Shown one piece after another: positions 24,461 through 35,084 of a stretch of DNA of 64,000 nt (position 1 is the first letter of the stretch; each line of letters begins with the position of its first letter). The stretch is from CAITSH01 sp945892985 (GTDB taxonomy: Bacteria > Pseudomonadota > Gammaproteobacteria > Burkholderiales > SG8-39), in contig CAMDDU010000004.1 in NCBI GenBank assembly GCA_945892985.1, forward strand, positions 95,698 through 159,697. The letters are read 5' to 3'. The position numbers and the translations under genes are program-made. Below the pieces are notes generated by a model. The model was given only the letters and a program-made list of their open reading frames with translations, did no database searches and was not told where the DNA came from.

Positions 24461-25684
24461 ATGCTCAAGCGCATCAACACCAGCCAGCTTCGACTCGGCA
24501 TGTATATCCACGCGCTGTGCGGCTCATGGATGGACCATCCGTTCTGGAAAAGCGCATTCGCGCTGGACGACCCGAAAGCCTTGCAAAGGCTGCTCGGCAG
24601 CAACGTGCGTGAGCTGTGGATAGACACCGCACTGGGCCTTGATGTCGAAATGATCGGGGGCGTGACAGGGACGGAAGAAGCAGTCGGGGAGCAGGCGCAA
24701 GAAAAGCTTTTCGCCGCCACGCCGCCCGCCGGCGGCCCCGCGCGCATCAGCCTGAACGCCGAACTCGAGCGCGCCGGTGAACTGTGCGCGCGCGCAAAAC
24801 CGGCGGTCGCATCAATGTTCAACGAAGTGCGCATGGGCCGGGCCATCAACGCCGAAAGCGCGATGCCCATAGTGGAGGAAATCACCAATTCGGTCATGCG
24901 CAACCCGCACGCGCTGATCAGCCTGGCACAACTGAAGACACGCGATGACTACACCTATATGCATTCGGTGGCCGTCTGCGCGTTGATGGTGGCGCTGTCA
25001 AAACAGCTCGGCCTCGATGAAGAGCAGACGCGGCAGGCCGGCCTGGGCGGCATGCTGCATGACCTGGGCAAAGGTGGCATCCCGCTCGACATCCTGAACA
25101 AACCGGGCAAACTCACCGACGCTGAGTTTGCCCAGGTAAAGCGGCATCCGGAGCACGGTCACCGTCTGCTGTTGCAAGGTGGCAGCGCCGGCCTGGTGCC
25201 GCTCGATATCTGCTTGCATCACCACGAAAAAATAGATGGTTCCGGCTACCCGCACCGGCTGGCCGACGGGCAGATCAGCCTGTTCGCCAAGATGAGCGCG
25301 ATTTGCGATGTCTACGATGCCGTCACCTCCAACCGACCCTACAAGGACGGCTGGGATCCGGCTGAATCACTAGGCAAAATGGCCCAATGGATAGGGGGAC
25401 ACTTTGACGAAACGCTATTCGAGGCCTTCGTCGCATGCCTGGGCATTTATCCGGTCGGGTCGCTGGTCGCTCTGGAATCCGGGCGACTGGGCGTGGTGGT
25501 GGAACAGTCCGAAGGCTCGCTGCTGATGCCGCGCGTACGGGCCTTCTATGCCATCGAGTCGGGCGCGCAAATCCCCCCGGAGCTCGTCGACCTGGCACGT
25601 CCTGACACCCACGATCGCATCATCGGCCGCGAAAATCCGGCGGTGTGGGGTTTTACCAACCTGGCCGCGCTGTGGGCGGCGTGA
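24461..25684 (+). CDS. HD-GYP domain protein, probable cyclic-di-GMP phosphodiesterase
   Basis: A soluble protein of about 407 residues. The N-terminal DUF3391-type domain starts MLKRINTSQLRLGMYIHALCGSWMDHPFW. The HD-GYP domain (about 150-330) has the HD pair in GGMLHDLGKGGIP, HPEHG, HHEKIDGSGYP (the GYP motif) and DVYDAVTSNRPYKDG, so all metal and GYP residues are present. HD-GYP enzymes hydrolyse cyclic-di-GMP. An ATG at 24431 adds ten residues; 24461 has the better spaced AAAGAGC upstream. It stands alone between DUF1116 and ahcY. Confidence 0.88.
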   Translation: MLKRINTSQLRLGMYIHALCGSWMDHPFWKSAFALDDPKALQRLLGSNVRELWIDTALGLDVEMIGGVTGTEEAVGEQAQEKLFAATPPAGGPARISLNAELERAGELCARAKPAVASMFNEVRMGRAINAESAMPIVEEITNSVMRNPHALISLAQLKTRDDYTYMHSVAVCALMVALSKQLGLDEEQTRQAGLGGMLHDLGKGGIPLDILNKPGKLTDAEFAQVKRHPEHGHRLLLQGGSAGLVPLDICLHHHEKIDGSGYPHRLADGQISLFAKMSAICDVYDAVTSNRPYKDGWDPAESLGKMAQWIGGHFDETLFEAFVACLGIYPVGSLVALESGRLGVVVEQSEGSLLMPRVRAFYAIESGAQIPPELVDLARPDTHDRIIGRENPAVWGFTNLAALWAA

Positions 25685-25705
25685 GCGCCATTAAAAAAAT
25701 AGATA

Positions 25706-25743
25706 ATGCCCGGAAACGCCCGTCTGGCGCGGGTTTCGGGGCA
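25706..25743. repeat. Short hairpin repeat, diverged copy
   Basis: Arms GCCCGGAAACGCCCG and CGCGGGTTTCGGGGC around TCTGG, between the HD-GYP stop and the ahcY promoter. It is related to the TGGAAA/TTTCCAG hairpin family and could also serve as a terminator. Confidence 0.5.
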
Positions 25744-25795
25744 ACTTTCACTGCAAATTCCGCGCCGGCGCTGGCGCGCAGCAAGACAGTTGCGC

Positions 25796-25801
25796 TATAC
25801 T
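25796..25801 (+). promoter_or_regulatory. Putative -10 box of ahcY
   Basis: TATACT lies about 7-12 bp before the start of the SAH riboswitch, so transcription would begin near 25808. A clear -35 box is not seen; CTGGCG near 25771 is the best candidate. Confidence 0.45.
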
Positions 25802-25807
25802 TCCGTC

Positions 25808-25887
25808 CGCTTCGAGGAGCGTTGCGACGCGTCATCCATCCGGATGGCCGCCAGGCTCGAGGCAATCACCACCGCAACGGCGCTCAC
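25808..25887 (+). promoter_or_regulatory. S-adenosylhomocysteine (SAH) riboswitch
   Basis: The leader contains the conserved segments of the SAH aptamer in order: CTTCGAGGAGCGTTGC (from 25810), CCAGGCTCGAGGCAA (from 25851) and GCAACGGCGCTCAC (from 25874). GAGCG pairs with CGCTC, and TCGAG with CTCGA. It sits directly upstream of ahcY, the gene this RNA is known to switch on when SAH accumulates. About 30 bases separate it from the start codon, and the GGAG ribosome site lies just after it. Confidence 0.92.
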
Positions 25888-25918
25888 GAACTTTTTTCGA
25901 CACTGAAAGGAGCGCGTG

Positions 25919-27346
<1,428 letters not shown>

Positions 27347-27369
27347 GGCCTCAAGGTTTAAACGGTTTG

Positions 27370-27440
27370 GCGCGAGTCGTCGGTCGCACGACTCGCGTCA
27401 GCCGCGCCGCAAGCAGCGCGCCGGCTTTTCGCCGCTGATG
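27370..27440 (+). terminator. Hairpins between ahcY and metF
   Basis: A stem GCGAGTCGT / ACGACTCGC (about 27372-27397) is followed by a GCCG...CGGC hairpin leading into CTTTTC. This could be a partial terminator or a processing site between ahcY and metF. Confidence 0.4.
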
Positions 27441-27469
27441 CGGCCCCTTCTTTGGAGGCATCCGCCCCT

Positions 27470-28315
27470 ATGGAAAGTCAGAAGCAGTTCCCCCGCAGCT
27501 TCAGTTTCGAATTCTTCCCGCCCAAAACGCCCGAAGGCATAGAAAAACTGCGCGCCACCTGGAAGCAGCTGGCACAACTCAAGCCGCGCTTTTTTTCCGT
27601 CACCTATGGGGCCGGCGGATCAACACAGGAGCGCACCCTCGCCTCGGTGCTCGAGATCATCGCCGACGGCCATGAGGCCGCACCGCATATCTCTTGCATA
27701 GGTTCGACCCGGGCCGACATCGCCGCGACGCTGGATCTTTACAAGTCAAAGGGCATACGCCACATCGTCGCCTTGCGCGGTGACCTGCCATCGGGCGCCG
27801 CGAGCGTCGGCGACCTGCGCTACGCCAGCGAACTGGTGGCCTTTATCCGCGAACAAACCGGCGAGCACTTCAACATCGAGGTGGCCTGCTATCCGGAAAT
27901 GCACCCACAGGCGCGCAGCCCGCAGGAGGATTTGCGTCATTTCAAGCAAAAGGTGGATGCCGGCGCCAATGCGGCCATCACGCAGTATTTCTTCAATGCC
28001 GATGCCTATTTCCGCTTTATCGACGAGTGCGAGGCGGCGGGCATCGCCATCCCCATCGTGCCGGGCATCATGCCCATAGGCAACTTCTCGCAACTGGCGC
28101 GCTTCTCCGACGCCTGCGGCACCGAGATCCCGCGCTGGCTGCGCCTGAAAATGCAGGGCTACGGCGACGACAGCACCTCCATCCGCAGCTTCGGCCTCGA
28201 CGTCATCACCGAGCTGTGCGACAAACTGCTCTCGCAAGGCGCCCCCGGCCTGCATTTTTACTCGATGAACCAGGCGGGGCCTGTCTCGACGATATGGCAA
28301 CGGCTCGGGCTATAG
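27470..28315 (+). CDS. metF: 5,10-methylenetetrahydrofolate reductase
   Basis: A 281-residue FAD-dependent enzyme supplying methyl-THF for methionine synthesis. Motifs: SFEFFPPKTPEG at the N-terminus, VTYGAGGSTQERT, VALRGDLPSG, ITQYFFNADAYFRF, PGIMPIGN and HFYSMNQA near the C-terminus. ATG at 27470 follows TTGGAGG by about ten bases. It completes the methyl cycle with metK and ahcY. Its last codons lie in a 33-bp segment that is repeated just downstream. Confidence 0.95.
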   Translation: MESQKQFPRSFSFEFFPPKTPEGIEKLRATWKQLAQLKPRFFSVTYGAGGSTQERTLASVLEIIADGHEAAPHISCIGSTRADIAATLDLYKSKGIRHIVALRGDLPSGAASVGDLRYASELVAFIREQTGEHFNIEVACYPEMHPQARSPQEDLRHFKQKVDAGANAAITQYFFNADAYFRFIDECEAAGIAIPIVPGIMPIGNFSQLARFSDACGTEIPRWLRLKMQGYGDDSTSIRSFGLDVITELCDKLLSQGAPGLHFYSMNQAGPVSTIWQRLGL

Positions 28316-28376
28316 CCCGAACGGATGCCATCGTAAAACCACCGCAACGGCTCGGGCTATAGACCGAACGGATGCC
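28297..28376. repeat. 33-bp direct repeat spanning the metF stop
   Basis: The segment GCAACGGCTCGGGCTATAG… (28297-28329) recurs at 28344-28376 with one change. The first copy contains the perfect palindrome TCGGGCTATAGCCCGA across the metF stop codon; in the second copy one base breaks the symmetry. Confidence 0.75.
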
Positions 28377-28390
28377 GACGCGCAGCGCAG

Positions 28391-31300
28391 CTAGACTGGC
28401 AGGGCGTAGCCCTTTTCGCGAAATAGTTTGAGGCAGGCATCCACCACCGCCGCGTCATAACTTGTCCCGCGACCACGTTCAATTTCCGCCAACGCCTTGT
28501 CCTGGCCCAATCCGGGGCGATAAGGCCGGTGCGAGGACATCGCCTCCAAGGTGTCGGCCACCGCCAGGATGCGCGCCTCGAACAAGATGGCCTCGCCCTT
28601 GAGGCCTTGCGGATAGCCACTGCCGTCGATGCGTTCATGGTGCTGCAACGCCACCTGCGCCACCGGCCACGGAAACTCGACCGCCTTGAGGATGTCATAG
28701 CTGGCCTGCGCGTGGCCCTTGATCAGTTGGTACTCCGCCGCGCTCAGCTTGCCCGGCTTGGACAGTATCTCGGCCGGAATAGTGACCTTGCCGACATCAT
28801 GCAGGTGGCCGGCGACGCCCAAGCCCTCGATGCGCTGCGCATCCAAACCCAGCTCGCCGCCGATCGCCATGGCGATCTTTGCCACACGCTTTTCGTGTCC
28901 GGCCGTATACGGATCGCGCATCTCGCCTATGGTCATGGTCACCTCCACGGTGCGCATGAAGGCGGTCTGCAGCTGCGCAAGATAGCGCGCGGCCTGGTCC
29001 TCGGCGCGCTTTTTCTCGGAGATGTCCTGCACCATGCCGACGACCGCCGGCGTGCCGGCGAAGGTCGCAACCGAGCCTTGCGAGCCCATGTCGAAAGTCG
29101 AACCATCCTTGCGCAGACCGACGCTGACGAAGGCGACCGGAGTCCCCTCATCCATCACTAGCGGCCGCAAAGTGTCGTTCATCAGTTCGCGCGAGGACTC
29201 AGCGACCACAGACAGCGCATCGCGACCGAGCATATCTTGCGGCGAGTCGTAACCGAACATCTGGGCAAAGCGGCGGTTCACAAAGCTGAACCTGCCCTCC
29301 TGGATAACGTAGATGCCGGTAATGACCTGGTCGAACAAGATGCGAAAACGCTCTTCCGACTGCGCCGTTGCCAATTGCGCCCGCCATTTCGCAGAGACAT
29401 CACGCACGATTGAAATGACTGTGTCCCCCTCCATGGGCAGCACGCGGACCTCGAAATGCTTTTCCACGCCGCCGTTGGGCAAGGTGTAGATAAATTCCTG
29501 CAAGGCGCCCGAATCCAGGGCGCGGGCAAAAGCCTGCATAAACTGGTTGGCAAGCGGCGCCGGCAACACGGCGCCGACCTTCTTGCCCAGCAGTTGATCC
29601 GGCGGTAGCGCCAGCAGGGCCGGATCCACGGCGACGAAGTTGAGGTACTCGCCATCGCGCCGGTTGGCCAAAATAGTATCCGGGATGGCCTTGATCAAGC
29701 TGCGGCTCCTTGCCTCGCTTTCACGCAAGGACTGTTCTGCGACCAGGCGTTGCGCTTCATCCGCAAATTTATCCATTGCGAAATTGATGCTGGCCGTCAT
29801 CTCGATCAACAGCTGCTGCGCCGATGCGTCAAAGGCGTTTTTCTCGTCCGCGTAGAGCGTAAGCGCGCCCATCACAAGGCCTTTGCGCTGGATCGGCAAC
29901 GAGGCCGATGAGCCCCATCCGGCACGCGCGGCGCTCTCGCGCCATGGCGTGACCATGGGGTCGGTCTGATAGTCCTGGCACCACAGCGCGCGGCATTCGC
30001 GCACGGCAGTGCCGGTGGGACCGTGGCCATAGGGGCTCGCGGCATCAACCGATATTTGTATATTTTTGAGGTAATCCTGTCCGGAACCAAAGCTGGCGAC
30101 CCGGCCGAGCATGCCCGAATGGGCATCGACGAGGCCTATCCACGCCATTTGCATGCCGCCCGACTCGACTGCAATGCGGCAAATGTGCTCGAACAATTCC
30201 GGCGCAGCGCGGGATCGTGCAACCGCCGCGTTGCTATCGCTCAAGGCCGCATAAAGCGATCTCAGGCGCTGCGCGCGCGCCTCAATCTGCTTGCGCTGCG
30301 TGATGTCTTGCACAGTGGCGAAAAACGAATCGGCGCGGCCGGTCGGCTTGCGGACACAACGCACGTTGATTTCGGCGAACACCACAGTGCCATCCTTGCG
30401 GATGAAACGCTTCTCCAAGGTATAGCCCTCGGACTCGCCGCGCATGACGCGGTCAAACTCGACCACGTCTTTTTGCAAGTCGTCCGGGTGCGTCAGCGCA
30501 GACCAGGTTTTTTCTGCTAGCTCAGCGCGCGAATAGCCCAAAATTAGGCAAAGCTGGTCGTTAAAACGGCCCCAGCGTTTGGAGTCAGGCTCGGTGATGG
30601 CCATGCCGACAAAGGGCATGTCATAAAACCGCGTCAACAATTTGTCTGTTTGCGCCTGCGCAACAAGCATGTCGGCATACCTTTGCCTGCGCACAAGCAG
30701 CATCAGCGCGGCGGTCACGGCGGCAACTGCAAGCAGGACAATCCCACTAATCCAAAAGGCGAGTTGATACAAGGGCGCCAGGGCTTCGCTGCGGTCCATC
30801 TTGGCAATCAGCTGCCAATCGCTGCCCTGTACCGGCTGATAAGCGGCGAGCACTTCGACGCCGCGGTAATCCAGGCCGGTGATTACCCCTGCTTTTGAAG
30901 ACAAAATTGCCGCAACGGCGGGCACTTGCTTTTGCGACAAAGGCAAACGCAGCGACAAGGCGTCCACGCCGTGGCGCAACTGGTTGAGATAAAGCACAGC
31001 ATTGCCATCGCGGCGCACCAACAATGTCTCGCCGCTTGGACTGGCCGTCGGCCATTCCTGCACAAATGGAAAGAGAAAAGTACCTGCATTGATATGCATC
31101 ACCACGGCAAGCGACGCCGAGCTCGCGCCCGGCGCGCGCAATGGCGCTACCAGCGTCAGGCTTGGGTGTCCGTGCGCATCAACATACAGCTGGCTGCGGC
31201 GTATCTCGCCGTCCGCAAGGGTGCTTACCAACAGCGCCGCAAGTTCGGGGGCCAGCACAAACGGCTGGCCCACGCTTAGCAGGCGTTTTGCGTCTGCGTT

Positions 31301-31888
31301 AAAGAGGGTGACCGAGTCGTAGGTGAATGCCTTGCGCAGTGCCTCCAACTGGGACCGCACCAATTCGAGCTCTTTCGTATCGCCGGTGCCTTGCCAGGCA
31401 AAAACACGCGTGGCGAATCCGGTGCCGGCGATCAGGCTCTCGGCATCGCCTCGGCGTTCAGTCAGCCAGCGCTCGATTTCTCCGACCTTGATGCTGGCGA
31501 TGGCCGCAAGGTTTGATTGGACCTCTTGTTCCGTTTGATCGGAATACAAAAACAACACCGATACGCCGGCGACCGGAACGATCAGCACGAGCATGAACAG
31601 CGCGGCCAGTGTTGTGCGCAAGCGCGACAGCGGCCGCAAACCACCCTGCGCCAAAGCGGCAGCGTGCCCGACTCCCGACACCCCCGTCAATTGGCTTGTC
31701 AGCCAGTAGAGCAGCGCGCTCGAGGCCAGAACAAAAGCCAATCCATCTAGCACTTCGATGCCGCGTCTCAGCATCGGATCATCGATTGTCGTGGCGACCA
31801 GAACAGCGGACGCAACAATCCAGAACGCGGCAAATAGCGCGTAGAGCGTGACGACCGCGGCCGGAGTAAGGCGGCGGCTCATGAACAT
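28391..31888 (-). CDS. Multidomain membrane sensor with PAS, GAF and HD-GYP domains
   Basis: A 1165-residue sensor. Two N-terminal helices (about 10-65) and a third (about 92-115) precede a periplasmic Cache-like domain (about 120-370), then a fourth helix (about 375-400). Inside the cell are a PAS domain with PAC (about 410-530, EKRFIRKDGTVVFAEINVR), a GAF domain (about 550-700, GWGSSASLPIQRKGLVMGALTLYA), two more PAS domains (about 720-960) and an HD-GYP domain (about 970-1165) with HLHDVGKVTIP, HHERIDGSGYP and ADTLEAMSSHRPYR. The output is probably cyclic-di-GMP hydrolysis driven by an external ligand. It is transcribed alone, opposite to metF. Confidence 0.88.
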   Translation of the reverse strand: MFMSRRLTPAAVVTLYALFAAFWIVASAVLVATTIDDPMLRRGIEVLDGLAFVLASSALLYWLTSQLTGVSGVGHAAALAQGGLRPLSRLRTTLAALFMLVLIVPVAGVSVLFLYSDQTEQEVQSNLAAIASIKVGEIERWLTERRGDAESLIAGTGFATRVFAWQGTGDTKELELVRSQLEALRKAFTYDSVTLFNADAKRLLSVGQPFVLAPELAALLVSTLADGEIRRSQLYVDAHGHPSLTLVAPLRAPGASSASLAVVMHINAGTFLFPFVQEWPTASPSGETLLVRRDGNAVLYLNQLRHGVDALSLRLPLSQKQVPAVAAILSSKAGVITGLDYRGVEVLAAYQPVQGSDWQLIAKMDRSEALAPLYQLAFWISGIVLLAVAAVTAALMLLVRRQRYADMLVAQAQTDKLLTRFYDMPFVGMAITEPDSKRWGRFNDQLCLILGYSRAELAEKTWSALTHPDDLQKDVVEFDRVMRGESEGYTLEKRFIRKDGTVVFAEINVRCVRKPTGRADSFFATVQDITQRKQIEARAQRLRSLYAALSDSNAAVARSRAAPELFEHICRIAVESGGMQMAWIGLVDAHSGMLGRVASFGSGQDYLKNIQISVDAASPYGHGPTGTAVRECRALWCQDYQTDPMVTPWRESAARAGWGSSASLPIQRKGLVMGALTLYADEKNAFDASAQQLLIEMTASINFAMDKFADEAQRLVAEQSLRESEARSRSLIKAIPDTILANRRDGEYLNFVAVDPALLALPPDQLLGKKVGAVLPAPLANQFMQAFARALDSGALQEFIYTLPNGGVEKHFEVRVLPMEGDTVISIVRDVSAKWRAQLATAQSEERFRILFDQVITGIYVIQEGRFSFVNRRFAQMFGYDSPQDMLGRDALSVVAESSRELMNDTLRPLVMDEGTPVAFVSVGLRKDGSTFDMGSQGSVATFAGTPAVVGMVQDISEKKRAEDQAARYLAQLQTAFMRTVEVTMTIGEMRDPYTAGHEKRVAKIAMAIGGELGLDAQRIEGLGVAGHLHDVGKVTIPAEILSKPGKLSAAEYQLIKGHAQASYDILKAVEFPWPVAQVALQHHERIDGSGYPQGLKGEAILFEARILAVADTLEAMSSHRPYRPGLGQDKALAEIERGRGTSYDAAVVDACLKLFREKGYALPV

Positions 31889-32220
31889 TGGAGAATCGCT
31901 GTTCTCACGCTGTTCTCATAAGCTGAGATACGCAACATGGGGAGAGCAGCCAAAGTATCACAGGCCACAACACTTCACAATTCTTAATAAATCAAGTATT
32001 CGCTGAACAAGGGGCAAGCCCCCTTGCATATCCCCCACTGCAGCGGGAGGCTTGTTGAGGCGGTCTCAGTTTCAGGACTTGGTCAGCGCTGCCTCATAAC
32101 AATGACAAGATAGCGATGACAATGACAATGACAATGACCATAGCCCGGAAAATAACCCGGCAAACATCGGGCTATTGGGGGCATGCGAATGCGGGCAGGC
32201 GCCTGTCTCCGTAAGCACTG
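31889..32220. other. Intergenic region with a hexanucleotide repeat and a hairpin
   Basis: Contains AATGAC repeated about four times (32115-32138) and an inverted repeat TAGCCCG...CGGGCTA (32141-32174) that could end cysB transcription. The right part near 31950-31980 is AT-richer and probably holds the promoter of the HD-GYP sensor. No gene seen. Confidence 0.5.
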
Positions 32221-33162
32221 TTACAACTCGTAATTCTCCTGCCCACCCGCCATCGCCTTGTCTATGGTCTTGCGCGTCAGTTGCGGTGCAAACAACTCGA
32301 TGAACTCATAAGCGTAGCCGCGCATCATCGCGCCGCGGCGCAGCGCAACGCGCGTGGTGGAGGAGCGGAACAGGTGGCCGGCGTCGATGGCACGAAGATG
32401 GCTGTCGCGTTTGGCATCGAAGGCCATGGCCGCAACAATGCCCACGCCTAGGCCCAGCTCGACATAGGTCTTGATCACGTCCGAGTCGATGGCCGACAGC
32501 ACGATGTCGGCCTTGAGTCCGCGCGTGGTGAAGGCCTCGTCGATGTGCGAGCGCCCGGTGAACGCCGGGTCGTAAGTGACGATAGGATATTTGGCCAGCT
32601 CCTCCAGCGTCAGGCGCTCGAGCTTGGCCAGCGGATGCTTGGGCGGCACCACCACGCAGTGGTGCCAGGTATAGGCCGGCAAGGCCAGCAACTGCGGATA
32701 GTGGTCCAGCGATTCGGTGGCGATGGCGATGTCGGCCCCACCGGTGATGGCCATCTGCGCCAGTTGCGGCGGATTGCCCTGTTGCAAGGTCAGCTTGACC
32801 TTGGGATAACGCATCTTGAATTCATGCACGACCTTGGGTAGCGCATAGCGCGCCTGCGTGTGGGTGGTGGCCACAGTCAGCGTGCCGGCGCGCTTGTCCT
32901 GGAATTCGCTGCCGACCCGCCTGAGGTTGTCCACCTCCTGTAGCACACGCTCGACAATTTTCAGCACCGCCTCGCCCGGCTCGGTGAGGGCGACAAAACG
33001 CTTGCCGCGGCGCTCGAAGATCTCGATACCCAACTCTTCTTCGAACTCCTTGATCTGCTTGGACACCCCCGGCTGCGAGGTATGCAGGGTATTGGCCGCT
33101 TCGGTCAGGTTCAAACCCTGACGAACCGTCTCGCGCACGTAGCGTAATTGCTGAAAATTCAT
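32221..33162 (-). CDS. cysB: CysB-type LysR regulator of sulfur assimilation
   Basis: A 313-residue LysR-family activator. The N-terminal helix-turn-helix reads MNFQQLRYVRETVRQGLNLTEAANTL region and SQPGVSKQIKEFEEELGIEIFERRGKR. The effector domain matches CysB/Cbl with TTHTQARYALP, QGNPPQLAQMAITGGADIAIATE and SAIDSDVIKTYVELGLGVGIVA. It normally senses N-acetylserine and activates sulfate assimilation genes. It is divergent from cysI, whose promoter it probably controls. Confidence 0.93.
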   Translation of the reverse strand: MNFQQLRYVRETVRQGLNLTEAANTLHTSQPGVSKQIKEFEEELGIEIFERRGKRFVALTEPGEAVLKIVERVLQEVDNLRRVGSEFQDKRAGTLTVATTHTQARYALPKVVHEFKMRYPKVKLTLQQGNPPQLAQMAITGGADIAIATESLDHYPQLLALPAYTWHHCVVVPPKHPLAKLERLTLEELAKYPIVTYDPAFTGRSHIDEAFTTRGLKADIVLSAIDSDVIKTYVELGLGVGIVAAMAFDAKRDSHLRAIDAGHLFRSSTTRVALRRGAMMRGYAYEFIELFAPQLTRKTIDKAMAGGQENYEL

Positions 33163-33328
33163 GATCTTGCCTTTTATATATACGATTTAGTTATTTATAT
33201 ATCTATTGTTATTCTTTTTAATAATAACCGGAGTTTATTACGATTGCGTCCTGTTTGGGAAGCATCCAAATAAGCAAATGCACTTTCGCGGTTCCGCAAC
33301 CAGGGCCGCGTCAACTTTCGGTGAAGCC
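33163..33328. promoter_or_regulatory. AT-rich cysB-cysI divergent control region
   Basis: This 166-bp gap is strikingly AT-rich compared with the flanking genes (33170-33240). It holds TTTATATATA and an inverted repeat GTTATT (33208-33213) / AATAAC (33223-33228), a plausible CysB target. The position between cysB and cysI fits; no exact consensus match was verified. Confidence 0.5.
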
Positions 33329-35062
33329 ATGTACCAATACGACGAAATCGACCAGGGCATTGTTGACGAACGCGTCGCGCAGTTCCGCGACCAGACGCGC
33401 CGTTATCTGGCCGGCAAGCTGTCTGAAGACGACTTTCGTCCGCTACGCCTGCAAAACGGCCTCTACATCCAGCGCCATGCGCCGATGCTGCGCGTGGCCA
33501 TTCCCTACGGCCTGTTGTCGGCGAAGCAGCTGCGCAAACTCGCGCATATCGCGCGCACCTACGACCGCGGCTACGGTCACTTCAGCACGCGGCAAAACAT
33601 CCAGTTCAACTGGCCGACGCTCGAGTCCGTGCCGGACATCCTCGCCGAACTCGCATCGGTTGAAATGCACGCCATCCAGACCTCGGGCAACTGCGTGCGT
33701 AACACCACCACCGACCACTTCGCCGGCATCGCGCCCGACGAGATCGTCGATTCATTCATCTGGTGCGAGCTGATCCGTCAATGGTCGACGCTGCACCCCG
33801 AATTCGCCTTTTTGCCGCGCAAGTTCAAGATCGCCGTGACTGGCGCCAGCACCGACCGCGCCGCGATCCAGGTGCACGACATCGGCCTGCAGGCGGTAAA
33901 AAACGCCGCCGGCGAAACCGGCTTTCGTGTGCTGGTCGGCGGCGGGCTAGGCCGCACGCCCATCATCGGTCACTTCATCCGTGAATTCCTGCCCTGGCAG
34001 CACCTGCTGAGCTATCTTGACGCCGTGTTGCGCGTGTACAACCGCTACGGCCGCCGCGACAACAAGTACAAGGCGCGTATCAAGATCCTGGTGAAGGAAC
34101 TCACGCCGGCGGTGTTTGCGCAAAAGGTCGAGGAAGAATGGGCCCATCTGAAAGATGGCCCGGCGACACTGATAGCCGAAGAAATCGAACGCATCGAAGC
34201 GCGCTTTACGCGCCCGCAATACCAGGTGCTGAAGGCGAACGACGTCGAATTCGATGTGGCGCTGGCAACGCGCCCCGGCTTTGCCGCCTGGGTCAAACGC
34301 AACGTGCACGCGCACAAGCTGCCCGGCTACGCTGCGGTGACGCTGTCGCTCAAGAAGACCGGCGTCGCACCCGGTGATGCCACGGCCGACCAGATGGACG
34401 CCATCGCCGCGCTGGCCGACAGTTACGCCTTTGGTGAACTGCGCGTCTCGCACGAGCAGAACCTGATTCTCGCCGACGTACGCAAGTCCGACCTGATCGC
34501 CATATGGCAAGCCGCCAAGACGCTGGGTCTCGCCACCCCGAACATCGGCCTGCTGACCAACATCATCGCCTGCCCCGGCGGCGACTTTTGCTCGCTCGCC
34601 AACGCCAAGTCGCTGCCGGTCGCCGATGCGATCACGCGCCGCTTTGACGACCTCGATTATCTGCACAACATCGGCGAGCTCGACCTGAATATTTCCGGTT
34701 GCATCAACTCCTGCGGCCACCACCATGTCGGCCATATCGGCGTGCTTGGCGTGGACAAGGCCGGCGAGGAGTGGTACCAGGTATCGATAGGCGGCTCGCA
34801 GGGCGTGGAAGCCTCGCTGGGCAAGGTGCTCGGGCCGTCCTTTGCGCAGGAGGAAATTCCGGACGTGATTGAGAAGCTCATCGACTGCTACATCGAGCGT
34901 CGTGACGGCGATGCGGAGCGCTTTATCGACACCGTGCGACGCATCGGCCTGGAGCCCTTCAAGCAACAGGTTTACGCGCGCGCAACAACAACAACAACAC
35001 CAGCGCCAGGAACGCCGGAAACACCAGAAACACCAGAAACACCGGAAACGCTGAGCGCCTGA
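33329..35062 (+). CDS. cysI: Sulfite reductase, hemoprotein subunit (nitrite/sulfite reductase family)
   Basis: A 577-residue siroheme/4Fe-4S enzyme reducing sulfite to sulfide. It shows GHFSTRQNIQFNW, TSGNCVRNTTTDHFAG, LPRKFKIAVTGA, and the four cluster cysteines in CPGGDFC and GCINSCGHHHVGHIG. The start at 33329 (MYQYDEIDQGIVDERV) is the family start; the open frame extends 41 codons into the AT-rich leader. The C-terminus is an odd low-complexity tail: four or five Thr, then Pro-Glu-Thr repeats. It heads a unit with DUF934 and cobA. Confidence 0.92.
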   Translation: MYQYDEIDQGIVDERVAQFRDQTRRYLAGKLSEDDFRPLRLQNGLYIQRHAPMLRVAIPYGLLSAKQLRKLAHIARTYDRGYGHFSTRQNIQFNWPTLESVPDILAELASVEMHAIQTSGNCVRNTTTDHFAGIAPDEIVDSFIWCELIRQWSTLHPEFAFLPRKFKIAVTGASTDRAAIQVHDIGLQAVKNAAGETGFRVLVGGGLGRTPIIGHFIREFLPWQHLLSYLDAVLRVYNRYGRRDNKYKARIKILVKELTPAVFAQKVEEEWAHLKDGPATLIAEEIERIEARFTRPQYQVLKANDVEFDVALATRPGFAAWVKRNVHAHKLPGYAAVTLSLKKTGVAPGDATADQMDAIAALADSYAFGELRVSHEQNLILADVRKSDLIAIWQAAKTLGLATPNIGLLTNIIACPGGDFCSLANAKSLPVADAITRRFDDLDYLHNIGELDLNISGCINSCGHHHVGHIGVLGVDKAGEEWYQVSIGGSQGVEASLGKVLGPSFAQEEIPDVIEKLIDCYIERRDGDAERFIDTVRRIGLEPFKQQVYARATTTTTPAPGTPETPETPETPETLSA

Positions 35063-35084
35063 ACAGCCAGACCGACCTATTGGA

